8,798 nucleotides of DNA from a bacterium (GTDB lineage: Bacteria; Chloroflexota; Chloroflexia; Thermomicrobiales; UBA6265): assembly GCA_029977305.1 (NCBI GenBank), contig JAPOLF010000082.1, forward strand, positions 1 to 8,798. The letters run 5' to 3'. Below the pieces are notes generated by a model, which worked only from the letters and a program-made list of their open reading frames with translations, did not search any database and was not told where the DNA came from. The stretch's first letter is position 1, and each line of letters begins with the position of its first letter. Position numbers and translations under genes: made by a program. Positions 1-6,359 of this stretch are shown piece by piece.

Positions 1-1
1 C

Positions 2-253
2 AGCCTGAGCGAGACTGTCACCGAAACCAGTTTTGCCGAGGTGGTGCCGGGCGCCGTCTCGCGTGTCGAGGTGCGTCTGCGTGGTGGCGTGCCGATGCTG
101 TGGATCAACGGCAGTGACGTCTCCAGCGCGCTCGGGCTCAATGTCCCCACCATCGGCGAGACGGTCACGCCGCGGTTTGGTGCCTCGGCTCGCAATGCCG
201 GTACCCCGTTCGAGGTCGACATCGATCGATTGGCGGTCCTCTCCTTGCGGTGA
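2..253 (+). CDS. C-terminal fragment of an exported protein, paralogue of the following protease
   Basis: This is the 3' end of a gene that begins before the window; 83 codons are visible, ending in TGA at 251-253. The fragment aligns by eye with the last ~75 residues of the next gene. Both have a hydrophobic-Pro turn followed by a 'NG-DVS' strand (WINGSDVS here, LVNGIDVS there), then a run ending in FEV and a closing LAVLSL / VRLREL strand. It is therefore probably the C-terminal domain of a second secreted serine protease or a related exported protein. The domain looks all-beta, like a jelly-roll or lectin-like fold, but that is only an impression. The catalytic part, if any, lies outside the window, so the function cannot be confirmed. 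The next start codon is 28 bp downstream, which suggests co-transcription. Confidence 0.7.
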   Translation, partial: SLSETVTETSFAEVVPGAVSRVEVRLRGGVPMLWINGSDVSSALGLNVPTIGETVTPRFGASARNAGTPFEVDIDRLAVLSLR

Positions 254-270
254 GGTTGCGCGATTGCCAT

Positions 271-277
271 GAGGTGG
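271..277 (+). promoter_or_regulatory. Ribosome binding site for protease start at 282
   Basis: GAGGTGG lies a few bases before ATG 282. A second purine-rich stretch, GGTGGAGG at 307-314, sits 6 nt before an in-frame GTG at 321. Starting at 321 would shorten the n-region of the signal peptide by 13 residues, so both starts are plausible from the sequence. Confidence 0.5.
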
Positions 278-281
278 GACA

Positions 282-1826
282 ATGCGACGTGTCGCATCAA
301 TTCGCCGGTGGAGGTTGCCCGTGAAGACCCTCATCGCGCTCCTGATGGTTGTCGGGCTGATGGGGTCCGCGACCTTTCTCCCGGCAAACGCCGCCCAGCA
401 ACTTGATCCGGACGTTCGTGATCGCGTGACCGCCGCGGCGGTGCAGGTGGCGATTGATGCGTGGTTCACCGAGGCTGATGGCGACGATGGCCCGGCGCCG
501 ATCACCGTCGGCAGCGGCACCATCGTCTCCCCCGATGGCTTGGTGATCACCAATGCGCATGTGGTCGATGAGGCGACTCGGCGCGAGGTGTTCAACGACT
601 ACCGGTCACATTGGCTCGAGGAGTATCCGACGGACGACCTCGAGTTCTATCCCGACACCATGTTGTTGCTTGCCTCGGACGGGTTTCGGCCGCCACGACT
701 TGCCTACCAAGCTGAGATTCTTGAGGTCGATGTGCGAAGCGACATCGCCATCCTCCGGATCATCGATAGCGTGGATCCAGCGCCGTACCCGTTCGTTCCT
801 ATGGGGGACAGCAACGATCTCCGTCTCGGCGATCCCATCTTCATCTTTGGCTATCCGATGAGTGGGGGCGATGCACTCACGTTCACCACGGGTGTCGTCA
901 GCGGCTTCAACTTTGCGAACCCGTCCGATGATTACCCCATCTGGATCAACAGCGACGCCGTCATGTCCGGCGGGAACAGCGGTGGAACGGCCGTCAATGA
1001 TCGAGGCGAGTTGATCGGCATCCCCACCGAAGGTGCCAGTCTGGATTGCCGGCCAGGGGACACCAATGGCGATGGGGAGTTCACCAGCGAAGATGTCGGC
1101 TGCATCCCCACTGGCGGCTCGATCGGGCGCCTCCGCCCGGTCAACATCGCTGAGTCCATCCTCGCCCGAGCAGAGGGCCGACGCTCCGCGCAGGCGGTGC
1201 CCACCGCGACGCCCCGACCTCCGACGTCCACACCGATCCCCCCAACCGCCACCCCGATTTCCGCCTGGGCCGATTTCACCGACACGTTCCCCGGCACGAG
1301 GCAAACGTTGGTCAACGAGAATGGAATCGTTGTCACCTCTGGTGGCAATGAATTCCATATGTCATTCGGCTGGGCCGACCTGAGCAGCGACGGCTGGGAA
1401 TACTCTGAGATGCCGGACCAATTCGGCGACTATGCCATTTCGGTCATCGTCAAGACCTACAGCGGCAATGGGGAAATTCTCTTGGAAGCGGAATCCACCA
1501 ACGACGACCATCGCTGGGTATTCGCGGTTGATCCGATATGGCGCACCTGGTCACTTTGGCGGCTGAATGATCAGCAGACACAGCACTTCTACTGGATAGA
1601 GCCGCGCGCACTCCCTCCAGGAGTTTCCGGAACGATCTCCAAGGCCGAGCTCCAAATCATCGATGGCATTCCGCACTTTCTCGTCAACGGCATCGACGTT
1701 TCCGCATATTCCGGGCTGGAGATGCCATACCTCTCCCGGCCACGCGCGTACAGTTGGGGTGCTCGAAGTTCGACTGGCAGTTTTGAGGTTGTCCTATCGA
1801 GTGTTCGACTCCGTGAACTTCCCTAG
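282..1826 (+). CDS. Secreted trypsin-like (HtrA-type) serine protease with C-terminal beta domain
   Basis: A 514-residue exported endopeptidase. A basic n-region and hydrophobic core (residues ~15-33) end in a likely signal peptidase site near ANA at 35-37. Residues ~45-295 form a chymotrypsin-fold S1C-like domain with the full triad: His93 in TNAHVV, Asp154 in RSDIAIL and Ser233 in GGNSGG. Between the serine region and the last strands is a Cys256-Cys274 bracketed DxNxDGxxxxxD loop (260-271) that resembles an EF-hand or dockerin calcium site. A Pro/Thr-rich linker (~306-326) leads to a C-terminal domain of about 185 residues that is shared with the preceding gene. No PDZ domain is visible, which sets it apart from DegP/DegQ. 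It probably acts outside the membrane, perhaps anchored through the C-terminal domain, on unknown substrates. The stop codon TAG (1824-1826) overlaps the stop of the convergent pncC gene. The protease call is firm; the substrate and C-terminal function are unknown. GTG 321 is an alternative start. Confidence 0.9.
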   Translation: MRRVASIRRWRLPVKTLIALLMVVGLMGSATFLPANAAQQLDPDVRDRVTAAAVQVAIDAWFTEADGDDGPAPITVGSGTIVSPDGLVITNAHVVDEATRREVFNDYRSHWLEEYPTDDLEFYPDTMLLLASDGFRPPRLAYQAEILEVDVRSDIAILRIIDSVDPAPYPFVPMGDSNDLRLGDPIFIFGYPMSGGDALTFTTGVVSGFNFANPSDDYPIWINSDAVMSGGNSGGTAVNDRGELIGIPTEGASLDCRPGDTNGDGEFTSEDVGCIPTGGSIGRLRPVNIAESILARAEGRRSAQAVPTATPRPPTSTPIPPTATPISAWADFTDTFPGTRQTLVNENGIVVTSGGNEFHMSFGWADLSSDGWEYSEMPDQFGDYAISVIVKTYSGNGEILLEAESTNDDHRWVFAVDPIWRTWSLWRLNDQQTQHFYWIEPRALPPGVSGTISKAELQIIDGIPHFLVNGIDVSAYSGLEMPYLSRPRAYSWGARSSTGSFEVVLSSVRLRELP

Positions 1827-2299
1827 GTCAGGTTGATGGAGAGCACTGCCAGCGCCTCAGCCGTCGCTGCCTGCGTCACCTGCATTCGGTCTCCGGAGAA
1901 CGTGAACCGCGTGCACCGCGCCCCAGCTGGCCCCGCCACCGCGACGTAAACCAGCCCCACCGGCTTGGTCACCGTCGCACCTCCAGGACCTGCGATCCCC
2001 GTGGTGCTCACCGCCCACGTCGCCCCGAATGCCTTCCGCGCCCCTTCCGCCATCGCGATCGCACACGCCTCGCTCACCGCGCCGTGCTTCTCCAAGATGG
2101 TGCGATCGACACCCAGCAGGTGCTCCTTCGCGCTGTTGGCATACGCCACGATCCCGCCCAGCATGTAGGCGCTCGATCCGGCCACGCTGGTGATCCGCGC
2201 CGCGACATTCCCGCCGGTGCAGCTTTCCGCCGTCGCGATCGTCCCGCGATCACCTGCGCCCAGCAGGTGAAACAGCTGCTCCTCCAATGACAACGTCAT
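1823..2299 (-). CDS. pncC: CinA C-terminal-type nicotinamide-nucleotide amidohydrolase
   Basis: A 158-residue stand-alone CinA C-terminal domain, the usual size for PncC. Members deamidate nicotinamide mononucleotide to nicotinate mononucleotide in the cytosolic pyridine nucleotide salvage cycle. Family hallmarks are AESCTGG at 24-30 with the nucleophile candidate Ser26, YANSAK at 53-58 with Tyr53 and Lys58, GAVS at 73-76, TGIAGPGG at 100-107 and KPVGLVY at 112-118. The N-terminal MoCF-like domain of full CinA is absent. The chosen ATG (2299) has GGGAGGTG 4-11 nt upstream and overlaps the tupC stop by 4 bp; upstream in-frame codons lie within tupC. It is the last gene of the Mo/W operon, so it is either a functional partner or simply co-transcribed. 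Its TAG stop is shared with the convergent protease gene. Confidence 0.9.
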   Translation of the reverse strand: MTLSLEEQLFHLLGAGDRGTIATAESCTGGNVAARITSVAGSSAYMLGGIVAYANSAKEHLLGVDRTILEKHGAVSEACAIAMAEGARKAFGATWAVSTTGIAGPGGATVTKPVGLVYVAVAGPAGARCTRFTFSGDRMQVTQAATAEALAVLSINLT

Positions 2300-3390
2300 G
2301 CCACACCTCCCGACCCACCGGGCACCACGTGAACCGCCTCGGGTGGAACCGCCGCGATCACCGTCTCGCCGATCGCCGGCAGCCATCCACGCGACCACGG
2401 TACCGCAACCACCAAGGTCCGATCACCTCGACGCACCACCACCCGGTTGCTCGCAGGCATCGGCCCGATCTCGCTCACGTGCCCCTCCAGGCCCGACCAC
2501 CCCTCCGGCATTGGTCGATCGATCGGCAAGAGACGGATCGCTCCTGCACGGATCAATGCCACTGGGGCTTCACCAACATCTGCCACGCCGCCCCCCACCC
2601 GCACCTCGCCCCAGCCATCGAGGACGATGACTGAGCGATCATCACGCACGAATCGGCCCGGAAGCAGATTCTCGACCCCCAGCAATCGCGCCGCCTCGAA
2701 CGACGACGGACGCGCCATCACCTCACCGGCCGGACCGTGTTGCAAGATCGCGCCGCCGCTGAGCACGCCAAGCGTTCCACCGAAGGCCAGCGCTTCGCCG
2801 AGGTCGTGCGTCACCAGCACCGCTGCCCCACTCGTCGCGCCGAGCCAGGTCACCAGATCAGCGGCCACCGATGCGCGCGTGGCTGGATCGAGGGCGGCGA
2901 ACGGCTCGTCCAGCAGGAGCAGCGAAGGGTCCATCACCAACGCCCGGGAAAGCGCCACCCGTTGCGCCCCGCCGCCGGAGAGGCGGTCCGCCCGCCGATC
3001 CGCGAGGCCGGCGATCCCGAAGTCCTCCAGCCAGCCGGTCACCCGCCGCTCCCGCTCGTCGCGTGCGATCCCATTGAAGCGTGGAGCCATCCCGACGTTG
3101 TCCCGCACCGATCCGCGAAACAGCATCGGATCCTGAAAGACCAACCCGATGCGCCGCCGCAGCGCCCGTGCATTCGCGCGCGTCGCAATCTCACCACCGA
3201 CCTGCACCGTCCCCGCGCTCGGCTGAAGGAGGAGCGCCATCGTCAGTAACAGCGTGGTCTTCCCGGAGCCGTTCGGCCCGACGATCGCCACTCGTTCATC
3301 GGCATCCACGGCGAGGTCTGTCACCGCCAGCACGGTGCGTCGACCGCGCACGACCTGCACCTGGTGCATCCGCAGCAAGGAGTCGCTCAT
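2296..3390 (-). CDS. tupC: Tungstate/molybdate ABC transporter ATP-binding protein
   Basis: A 364-residue ATPase subunit that hydrolyses ATP to drive oxyanion import through the membrane partner TupB and perhaps ModB. Seen in order: Walker A GPNGSGKT (38-45), Q-loop Gln86 in VFQDP, signature LSGGGAQR (137-144), Walker B LLLLDEP (157-163), D-loop ALDP and H-loop His195 in VTHD. Residues ~240-364 form a TOBE-like regulatory extension of the kind found in ModC, WtpC and CysA families. The fifth signature residue is Gly instead of the usual Gln or Glu. The start at 3390 overlaps the tupB stop by 4 bp (ATGA); no good Shine-Dalgarno is visible, so translation probably couples to tupB. The frame stays open further upstream but there it is antisense-like and overlaps tupB. 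It is the only ATPase gene in the operon. ModC is an alternative name; context favours TupC. Confidence 0.87.
   Translation of the reverse strand: MSDSLLRMHQVQVVRGRRTVLAVTDLAVDADERVAIVGPNGSGKTTLLLTMALLLQPSAGTVQVGGEIATRANARALRRRIGLVFQDPMLFRGSVRDNVGMAPRFNGIARDERERRVTGWLEDFGIAGLADRRADRLSGGGAQRVALSRALVMDPSLLLLDEPFAALDPATRASVAADLVTWLGATSGAAVLVTHDLGEALAFGGTLGVLSGGAILQHGPAGEVMARPSSFEAARLLGVENLLPGRFVRDDRSVIVLDGWGEVRVGGGVADVGEAPVALIRAGAIRLLPIDRPMPEGWSGLEGHVSEIGPMPASNRVVVRRGDRTLVVAVPWSRGWLPAIGETVIAAVPPEAVHVVPGGSGGVA
2304..2311 (-). promoter_or_regulatory. Strong Shine-Dalgarno for pncC inside the tupC 3' end
   Basis: On the minus strand this reads GGGAGGTG, with six bases between GGAGG and ATG 2299. 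It fixes the pncC start at 2299 and suggests pncC can initiate independently as well as by coupling from tupC. Confidence 0.7.
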
Positions 3391-4076
3391 CGGCGACGCT
3401 GCACGATCGTCAATCCGAGCGTGACCGCATACACGAGGATCAGCAGGATGGTCGAGAGGGCGATCGCCGTGGCGAAATGGCCGCGATTGACCTCGAGCAC
3501 GGTGGCGGTGGTCAAGACGCGGGTCTGACCCTTGATGTTGCCACCGACCATCATCGCGGCGCCGACTTCCGAGATCACCGCGCCGAATCCCGCCACCACC
3601 GCGGCGATCAACGCCACGTGTGCCTCGCGCAGCAGTGCCCACGCCGTAGCCGGTCCAGATGCCCCGAGCGCGGCGAGCTGCAGCCGATAGCGCGGATCGA
3701 GGCCCGACACCGCCGCGTAGGTGAGGCCGGTGACGATCGGTGTCGCGATCACCGCCTGCGCGATGACCATCGCCGATGGCGTGTACAGCAGCCCCCACTG
3801 CCCGAGCGGACCGCTCCGCCACAGGAGAATGCTCACCACCAACCCGGCGACCACCGGCGGGAGCGCCATTCCCGCGTGCACCGCTCCGACCACCGCGGTC
3901 TTGCCAGGGTGCTCATGCAAGGCAATCACGGTGCCGATCGGCACGCCGATGAGCAGCGCGATCAGCGTGGCACTCAGCGAGACCCGCAGCGAGAGCCACG
4001 CGATGGACCAAACCTCGGGATCACCCGAGATCAGCAGTTGCCATGCCTCACCGATGCCTTGGACGATCTCGCTCAT
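3387..4076 (-). CDS. tupB: Tungstate ABC transporter permease
   Basis: A 229-residue inner-membrane permease, the normal length for TupB. It starts with the family-like segment EAWQLLISGDPEVW (10-23). Hydrophobic segments follow at roughly 28-53, 62-86, 101-122, 154-177 and 202-225. The central GLLYTPSAMVIAQ region (95-107) and the cytoplasmic coupling loop around LGASG (137-141) are present. The best TupB signature is the run from GFGAVISEVGAAMM to GGNIKGQTRVLTT (163-190). It forms the channel that receives oxyanion from TupA and pairs with the TupC ATPase. The gene starts 28 bp after tupA and overlaps tupC by an ATGA. Upstream in-frame codons to 4283 give an Arg/Ser-rich sequence antisense to the tupA frame, so the start at 4076 is preferred despite a weak ribosome binding site. 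Confidence 0.92.
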   Translation of the reverse strand: MSEIVQGIGEAWQLLISGDPEVWSIAWLSLRVSLSATLIALLIGVPIGTVIALHEHPGKTAVVGAVHAGMALPPVVAGLVVSILLWRSGPLGQWGLLYTPSAMVIAQAVIATPIVTGLTYAAVSGLDPRYRLQLAALGASGPATAWALLREAHVALIAAVVAGFGAVISEVGAAMMVGGNIKGQTRVLTTATVLEVNRGHFATAIALSTILLILVYAVTLGLTIVQRRR

Positions 4077-4104
4077 GTCGCACCGATCTTCGCATGGCGA
4101 CGCG

Positions 4105-4989
4105 TCAGGCGGCCGGCGTCGCCTCCGGCGTGGCTGGGGCGAAGCACGAGTCCTCGGCGCAGGGCGTGAAGAGCGGCTGGCCGAACTCCTCGACGCCGAA
4201 CTCCGCGATGACCTGCTGCGTTTCCGGCTCGAGCAGGAACGCCATGAACGCCGCGCCCGCCTCACTGTTGATGCGCTCGCCATTCTCCGGGTTGAGCAGG
4301 ATCACGTGGTAGATGTTCTGCAGCGCCTTGCCGCCCTCGAAGAGGATCGGCAGGTCGATCGCATCGCCCTGTGCCAACCACGTCCCACGATCACTGATCG
4401 TGTACGCCTGCTGCTCGTTCGCGATGCGCAGGGTGTCTGCCATCCCGCTGCCGGACTCGACGTACCATGCGCCGTCCGGGGTGATAGAAGCGGCTTTCCA
4501 CAATTTCTTCTCGAGGTTGTGGGTGCCGGAATCGTCGCCACGGCTGACGAAGGGCGAACCCGCAGCGGCGATCGCGGCCATCGCTGCCGCCGCGTCCGGG
4601 GCATCGGCGATCTTTGCCGGGTCATCCTCCGGTCCGACGATGACGAAGTCGTTGTACATCACGGTCTTGCGGTCGGTGCCGAAGCCGTTGGCCATGAACT
4701 CTTCCTCGGCGGCCGGGCTGTGCACGAGCAAGACGTCGGCCTCGCCCTTCTCGCCCATCTCCAGCGCGGCACCGGATCCCACGGCGATGGGCTTCAGGGT
4801 CAGCCCGGTCTCGGCGAGGAAGAGCGGAGCGAGCGCGTCGAGCAACCCGCTGTCGGCCGTGCTGGTGGTGGTGGCGAGGATGACCTCCCCGGCGGCCACC
4901 GGCGTCGCGTCCTGTGCGCGCGCGATCGTCGGCACCATCACCGACGCAAGCATGACCACCAAGGCGACTCGCCGCGTGATGCCGCGCAT
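4105..4989 (-). CDS. tupA: Tungstate-binding periplasmic/extracytoplasmic protein
   Basis: A 294-residue solute-binding protein that delivers tungstate (or molybdate) to TupB. The signal peptide has an Arg-rich n-region, a hydrophobic core at 8-21 and a likely cut after ARA (23-25). Family motifs: ATTTST then DSGLL (39-50), VGSGAALEMGEKGEADVLLVH (70-90), MYNDFVIVGP (111-120), SRGDDSGTH (149-157), DRGTW (200-204) and the C-terminal FGVEEFGQPLF (264-274). The TTTS and SRGDDSG loops are the expected anion-contact regions. Beyond the family's usual end there is a ~20-residue tail with a CAEDSC pair (Cys277, Cys282) and a Pro/Ala/Thr-rich end. ATG 4989 is chosen because GAGGAGG lies five bases upstream on the minus strand. 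It follows the modE-like gene by 60 bp. Tungstate preference is inferred from family resemblance. Confidence 0.93.
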   Translation of the reverse strand: MRGITRRVALVVMLASVMVPTIARAQDATPVAAGEVILATTTSTADSGLLDALAPLFLAETGLTLKPIAVGSGAALEMGEKGEADVLLVHSPAAEEEFMANGFGTDRKTVMYNDFVIVGPEDDPAKIADAPDAAAAMAAIAAAGSPFVSRGDDSGTHNLEKKLWKAASITPDGAWYVESGSGMADTLRIANEQQAYTISDRGTWLAQGDAIDLPILFEGGKALQNIYHVILLNPENGERINSEAGAAFMAFLLEPETQQVIAEFGVEEFGQPLFTPCAEDSCFAPATPEATPAA

Positions 4990-4994
4990 GGGAA

Positions 4995-5001
4995 CCTCCT
5001 C
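4995..5001 (-). promoter_or_regulatory. Strong Shine-Dalgarno for tupA
   Basis: GAGGAGG on the minus strand, five bases before ATG 4989. It is the clearest ribosome binding site in the operon, sits in the widest internal gap (4990-5049), and rules out the 17-codon upstream extension to 5040. Confidence 0.75.
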
Positions 5002-5049
5002 GAGGTGAGTGACGACGCGTGCGGCACAGCGGTGCAACACGGGTGCATC

Positions 5050-5430
5050 TTACCCGAGTTCGTCCCGCAGACCTTCGACGAATCGCTGCTCCACCACCTG
5101 TTCGAGGCCGTCGGTGATCGCACGGAACCGCGTCACCAGGTTTCGGCCGCGCGGCGTGAGATGGCTGCCGCCCCCCTCTCGCCCGCCGCTCTCCGACTGC
5201 AGCAGCGGGAAGCCGAGCGCCTCCTCAATCTCATGGATGCGCTGCCAAGCGGTGCGATACGGAACGCCAAGCTGCTCCGCCGCCCGCGCGATCGACCCGG
5301 TGCTGTCGACAGCCTCGAGCAGGTCCGCCCGCCATTCGGAGAGGAGCACCCCGGCGTCGTCTTCGACCCAGATCTTGATTCGCACGCGCGGCGATCGAGA
5401 TGCCTCGGGGTCGTCCTCGCTGGCGCTCAT
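5050..5430 (-). CDS. modE: ModE-type winged helix-turn-helix regulator, DNA-binding domain only
   Basis: A 126-residue cytosolic transcription factor that resembles only the N-terminal domain of ModE. The core helix-turn-helix runs from GSIARAAEQLGVPYRTAW (45-62), followed by the second helix IHEIEEALGFPLL (65-77) and the ModE-style wing GGREGGGSHLTPRG (82-95). Residues 98-126 form a C-terminal helix suited to dimer formation. The twin molybdate-binding TOBE domains of E. coli ModE are absent, so metal sensing by this protein alone is not obvious. Genes for short ModE-like proteins of this type are commonly found beside Mo/W uptake genes. The start at 5430 overlaps the modB stop by 4 bp and has GGGAG five bases upstream (5436-5440). 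It probably regulates this operon; a candidate target is the inverted repeat at 7272-7297. The stop is TAA. Confidence 0.87.
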   Translation of the reverse strand: MSASEDDPEASRSPRVRIKIWVEDDAGVLLSEWRADLLEAVDSTGSIARAAEQLGVPYRTAWQRIHEIEEALGFPLLQSESGGREGGGSHLTPRGRNLVTRFRAITDGLEQVVEQRFVEGLRDELG

Positions 5431-6359
5431 CGTTGCTCCCGTCCCGCCGCCCAGCGGACGCCCCCCAGCGTCAATCCCGCCGCAGCCAGCAGCGCCGCCG
5501 CGAGGATCACCGCCGTCGCGATGTCGCCGCCACCGTAGGCGGAGTAGATCGCCAAGGGCATGGTCCGCGTCACACCGGGGAAGTTCCCGGCGAACATGAT
5601 CGTCGCACCAAACTCCCCCACCGCGCGAGCCCACGCCAAGACCACCCCGGCAAGAATCCCCGGCAGCGCGATCGGCAGCGTGACTGTGCGGAACCGCGCC
5701 CAAGGCGAAGCCCCCAGATCAGCCGCGACATCCTCCAAATCCTGCTGCACCCGTTGCAACGACGCGGCCGAGGCCCGCACGAAGAACGGCGCGGAGACGA
5801 AGCACTGCGCGAGCACCACGGCGGCGGTGGTGAAGCCGATGGTCAGGCCCGCCTCGGCGAACCACCGTCCGATCACGCCATTGCGCCCGAAGGCCAACAG
5901 GAGGGCGATTCCCGCCACCGACGGCGGCAACACGATCGGCAGATCGACCACCACATCGAGCGCCCGCCGACCAGTGAACTCCCGTCGCGCCAGCAGGTAG
6001 GCGAGCGGCAACCCGGTCACCACGATCAGGGCCGTGGAGAGCAGCGAGGTCTTCAGGGTGAGCGCCATTGCCTCGCGCAGCGCGGCGGAGCCTTCGCCCG
6101 TGAGCGCTCCATCCGTCAGTGCCCTCCATCCCAACGCCACCAGAGGCAGCACCAACAGCAGCACCAGCGGCAGCGGCAGCAGCCAGAGCACCAGATCGGA
6201 CCATTGGAGCCGCGGCCGCTTCCCAGCCTGCGGCGTCCGGTCCCCGCCCGTGGGGTCGACGCGAACCCGCCAATCCGCGATGCCGTGGGGCTGGGCCGCA
6301 TCGATCGGGGTGCTGAACTCCGCCCGCGCCTGACCAGCATCGTATGCACTGATGCTCAT
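5427..6359 (-). CDS. modB: Molybdate ABC transporter permease
   Basis: A 310-residue membrane channel for molybdate uptake, the partner of ModA. The first hydrophobic segment is at 55-77, followed by segments near 103-123, 137-157, 175-192, 231-246 and 281-300. The DLPIVLPPSVAG motif (139-150) is typical of ModB. The EAA-type ATPase-coupling loop spans 209-234 (EDVAADLGASPWARFRTVTLP). GEFGATIMFAGNFPGVTRTMPLAIY (248-272) is a strong ModB signature, with GEFGATIMFAGN as its core. About 50 polar residues precede the first membrane segment, longer than usual for ModB. No internal ATG or GTG lies in that stretch before codon 57, so the extension looks real unless a rarer codon is used. The start at 6359 overlaps the modA stop (ATGA), with no clear Shine-Dalgarno. 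No modC follows it, so the ATPase partner must be TupC or encoded elsewhere. Confidence 0.92.
   Translation of the reverse strand: MSISAYDAGQARAEFSTPIDAAQPHGIADWRVRVDPTGGDRTPQAGKRPRLQWSDLVLWLLPLPLVLLLVLPLVALGWRALTDGALTGEGSAALREAMALTLKTSLLSTALIVVTGLPLAYLLARREFTGRRALDVVVDLPIVLPPSVAGIALLLAFGRNGVIGRWFAEAGLTIGFTTAAVVLAQCFVSAPFFVRASAASLQRVQQDLEDVAADLGASPWARFRTVTLPIALPGILAGVVLAWARAVGEFGATIMFAGNFPGVTRTMPLAIYSAYGGGDIATAVILAAALLAAAGLTLGGVRWAAGREQR
5436..5440 (-). promoter_or_regulatory. Ribosome binding site for the modE-like gene
   Basis: GGGAG on the minus strand, five bases before ATG 5430 and within the 3' end of modB. It supports the start at 5430 over the longer open frame reaching 5703, which is only an out-of-frame shadow of modB. 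Confidence 0.6.

Noticed and set aside
606..1358. Minus-strand 250-codon open frame across the protease
   Set aside because: Shadow of the protease gene, which has an intact catalytic triad and signal peptide.
1824..1826. General recoding of TAG as sense in this organism
   Set aside because: TAG ends both the protease and pncC exactly where their homology ends, so TAG works as a normal stop here. Local readthrough in the photolyase remains open.
3391..3822. N-terminal extension of the TupC frame
   Set aside because: The region is out of frame with tupB, which is clearly real there; the extension is Arg/Gly/His-rich, and homology begins at 3390.
4990..5049. Terminator or second promoter between the modE-like gene and tupA
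   Set aside because: No stable GC hairpin with a T-run and no convincing -35/-10 pair was visible; only the strong tupA ribosome binding site is supported.
3081..5538. Long plus-strand open frames at 3081-4169 and 3721-5538 (up to 605 codons)
   Set aside because: They lie antisense to tupA, tupB, tupC and the modE-like gene, whose products match known families throughout. The translations are Arg/His/Pro-rich and low in recognisable motifs, typical of GC-rich shadows.
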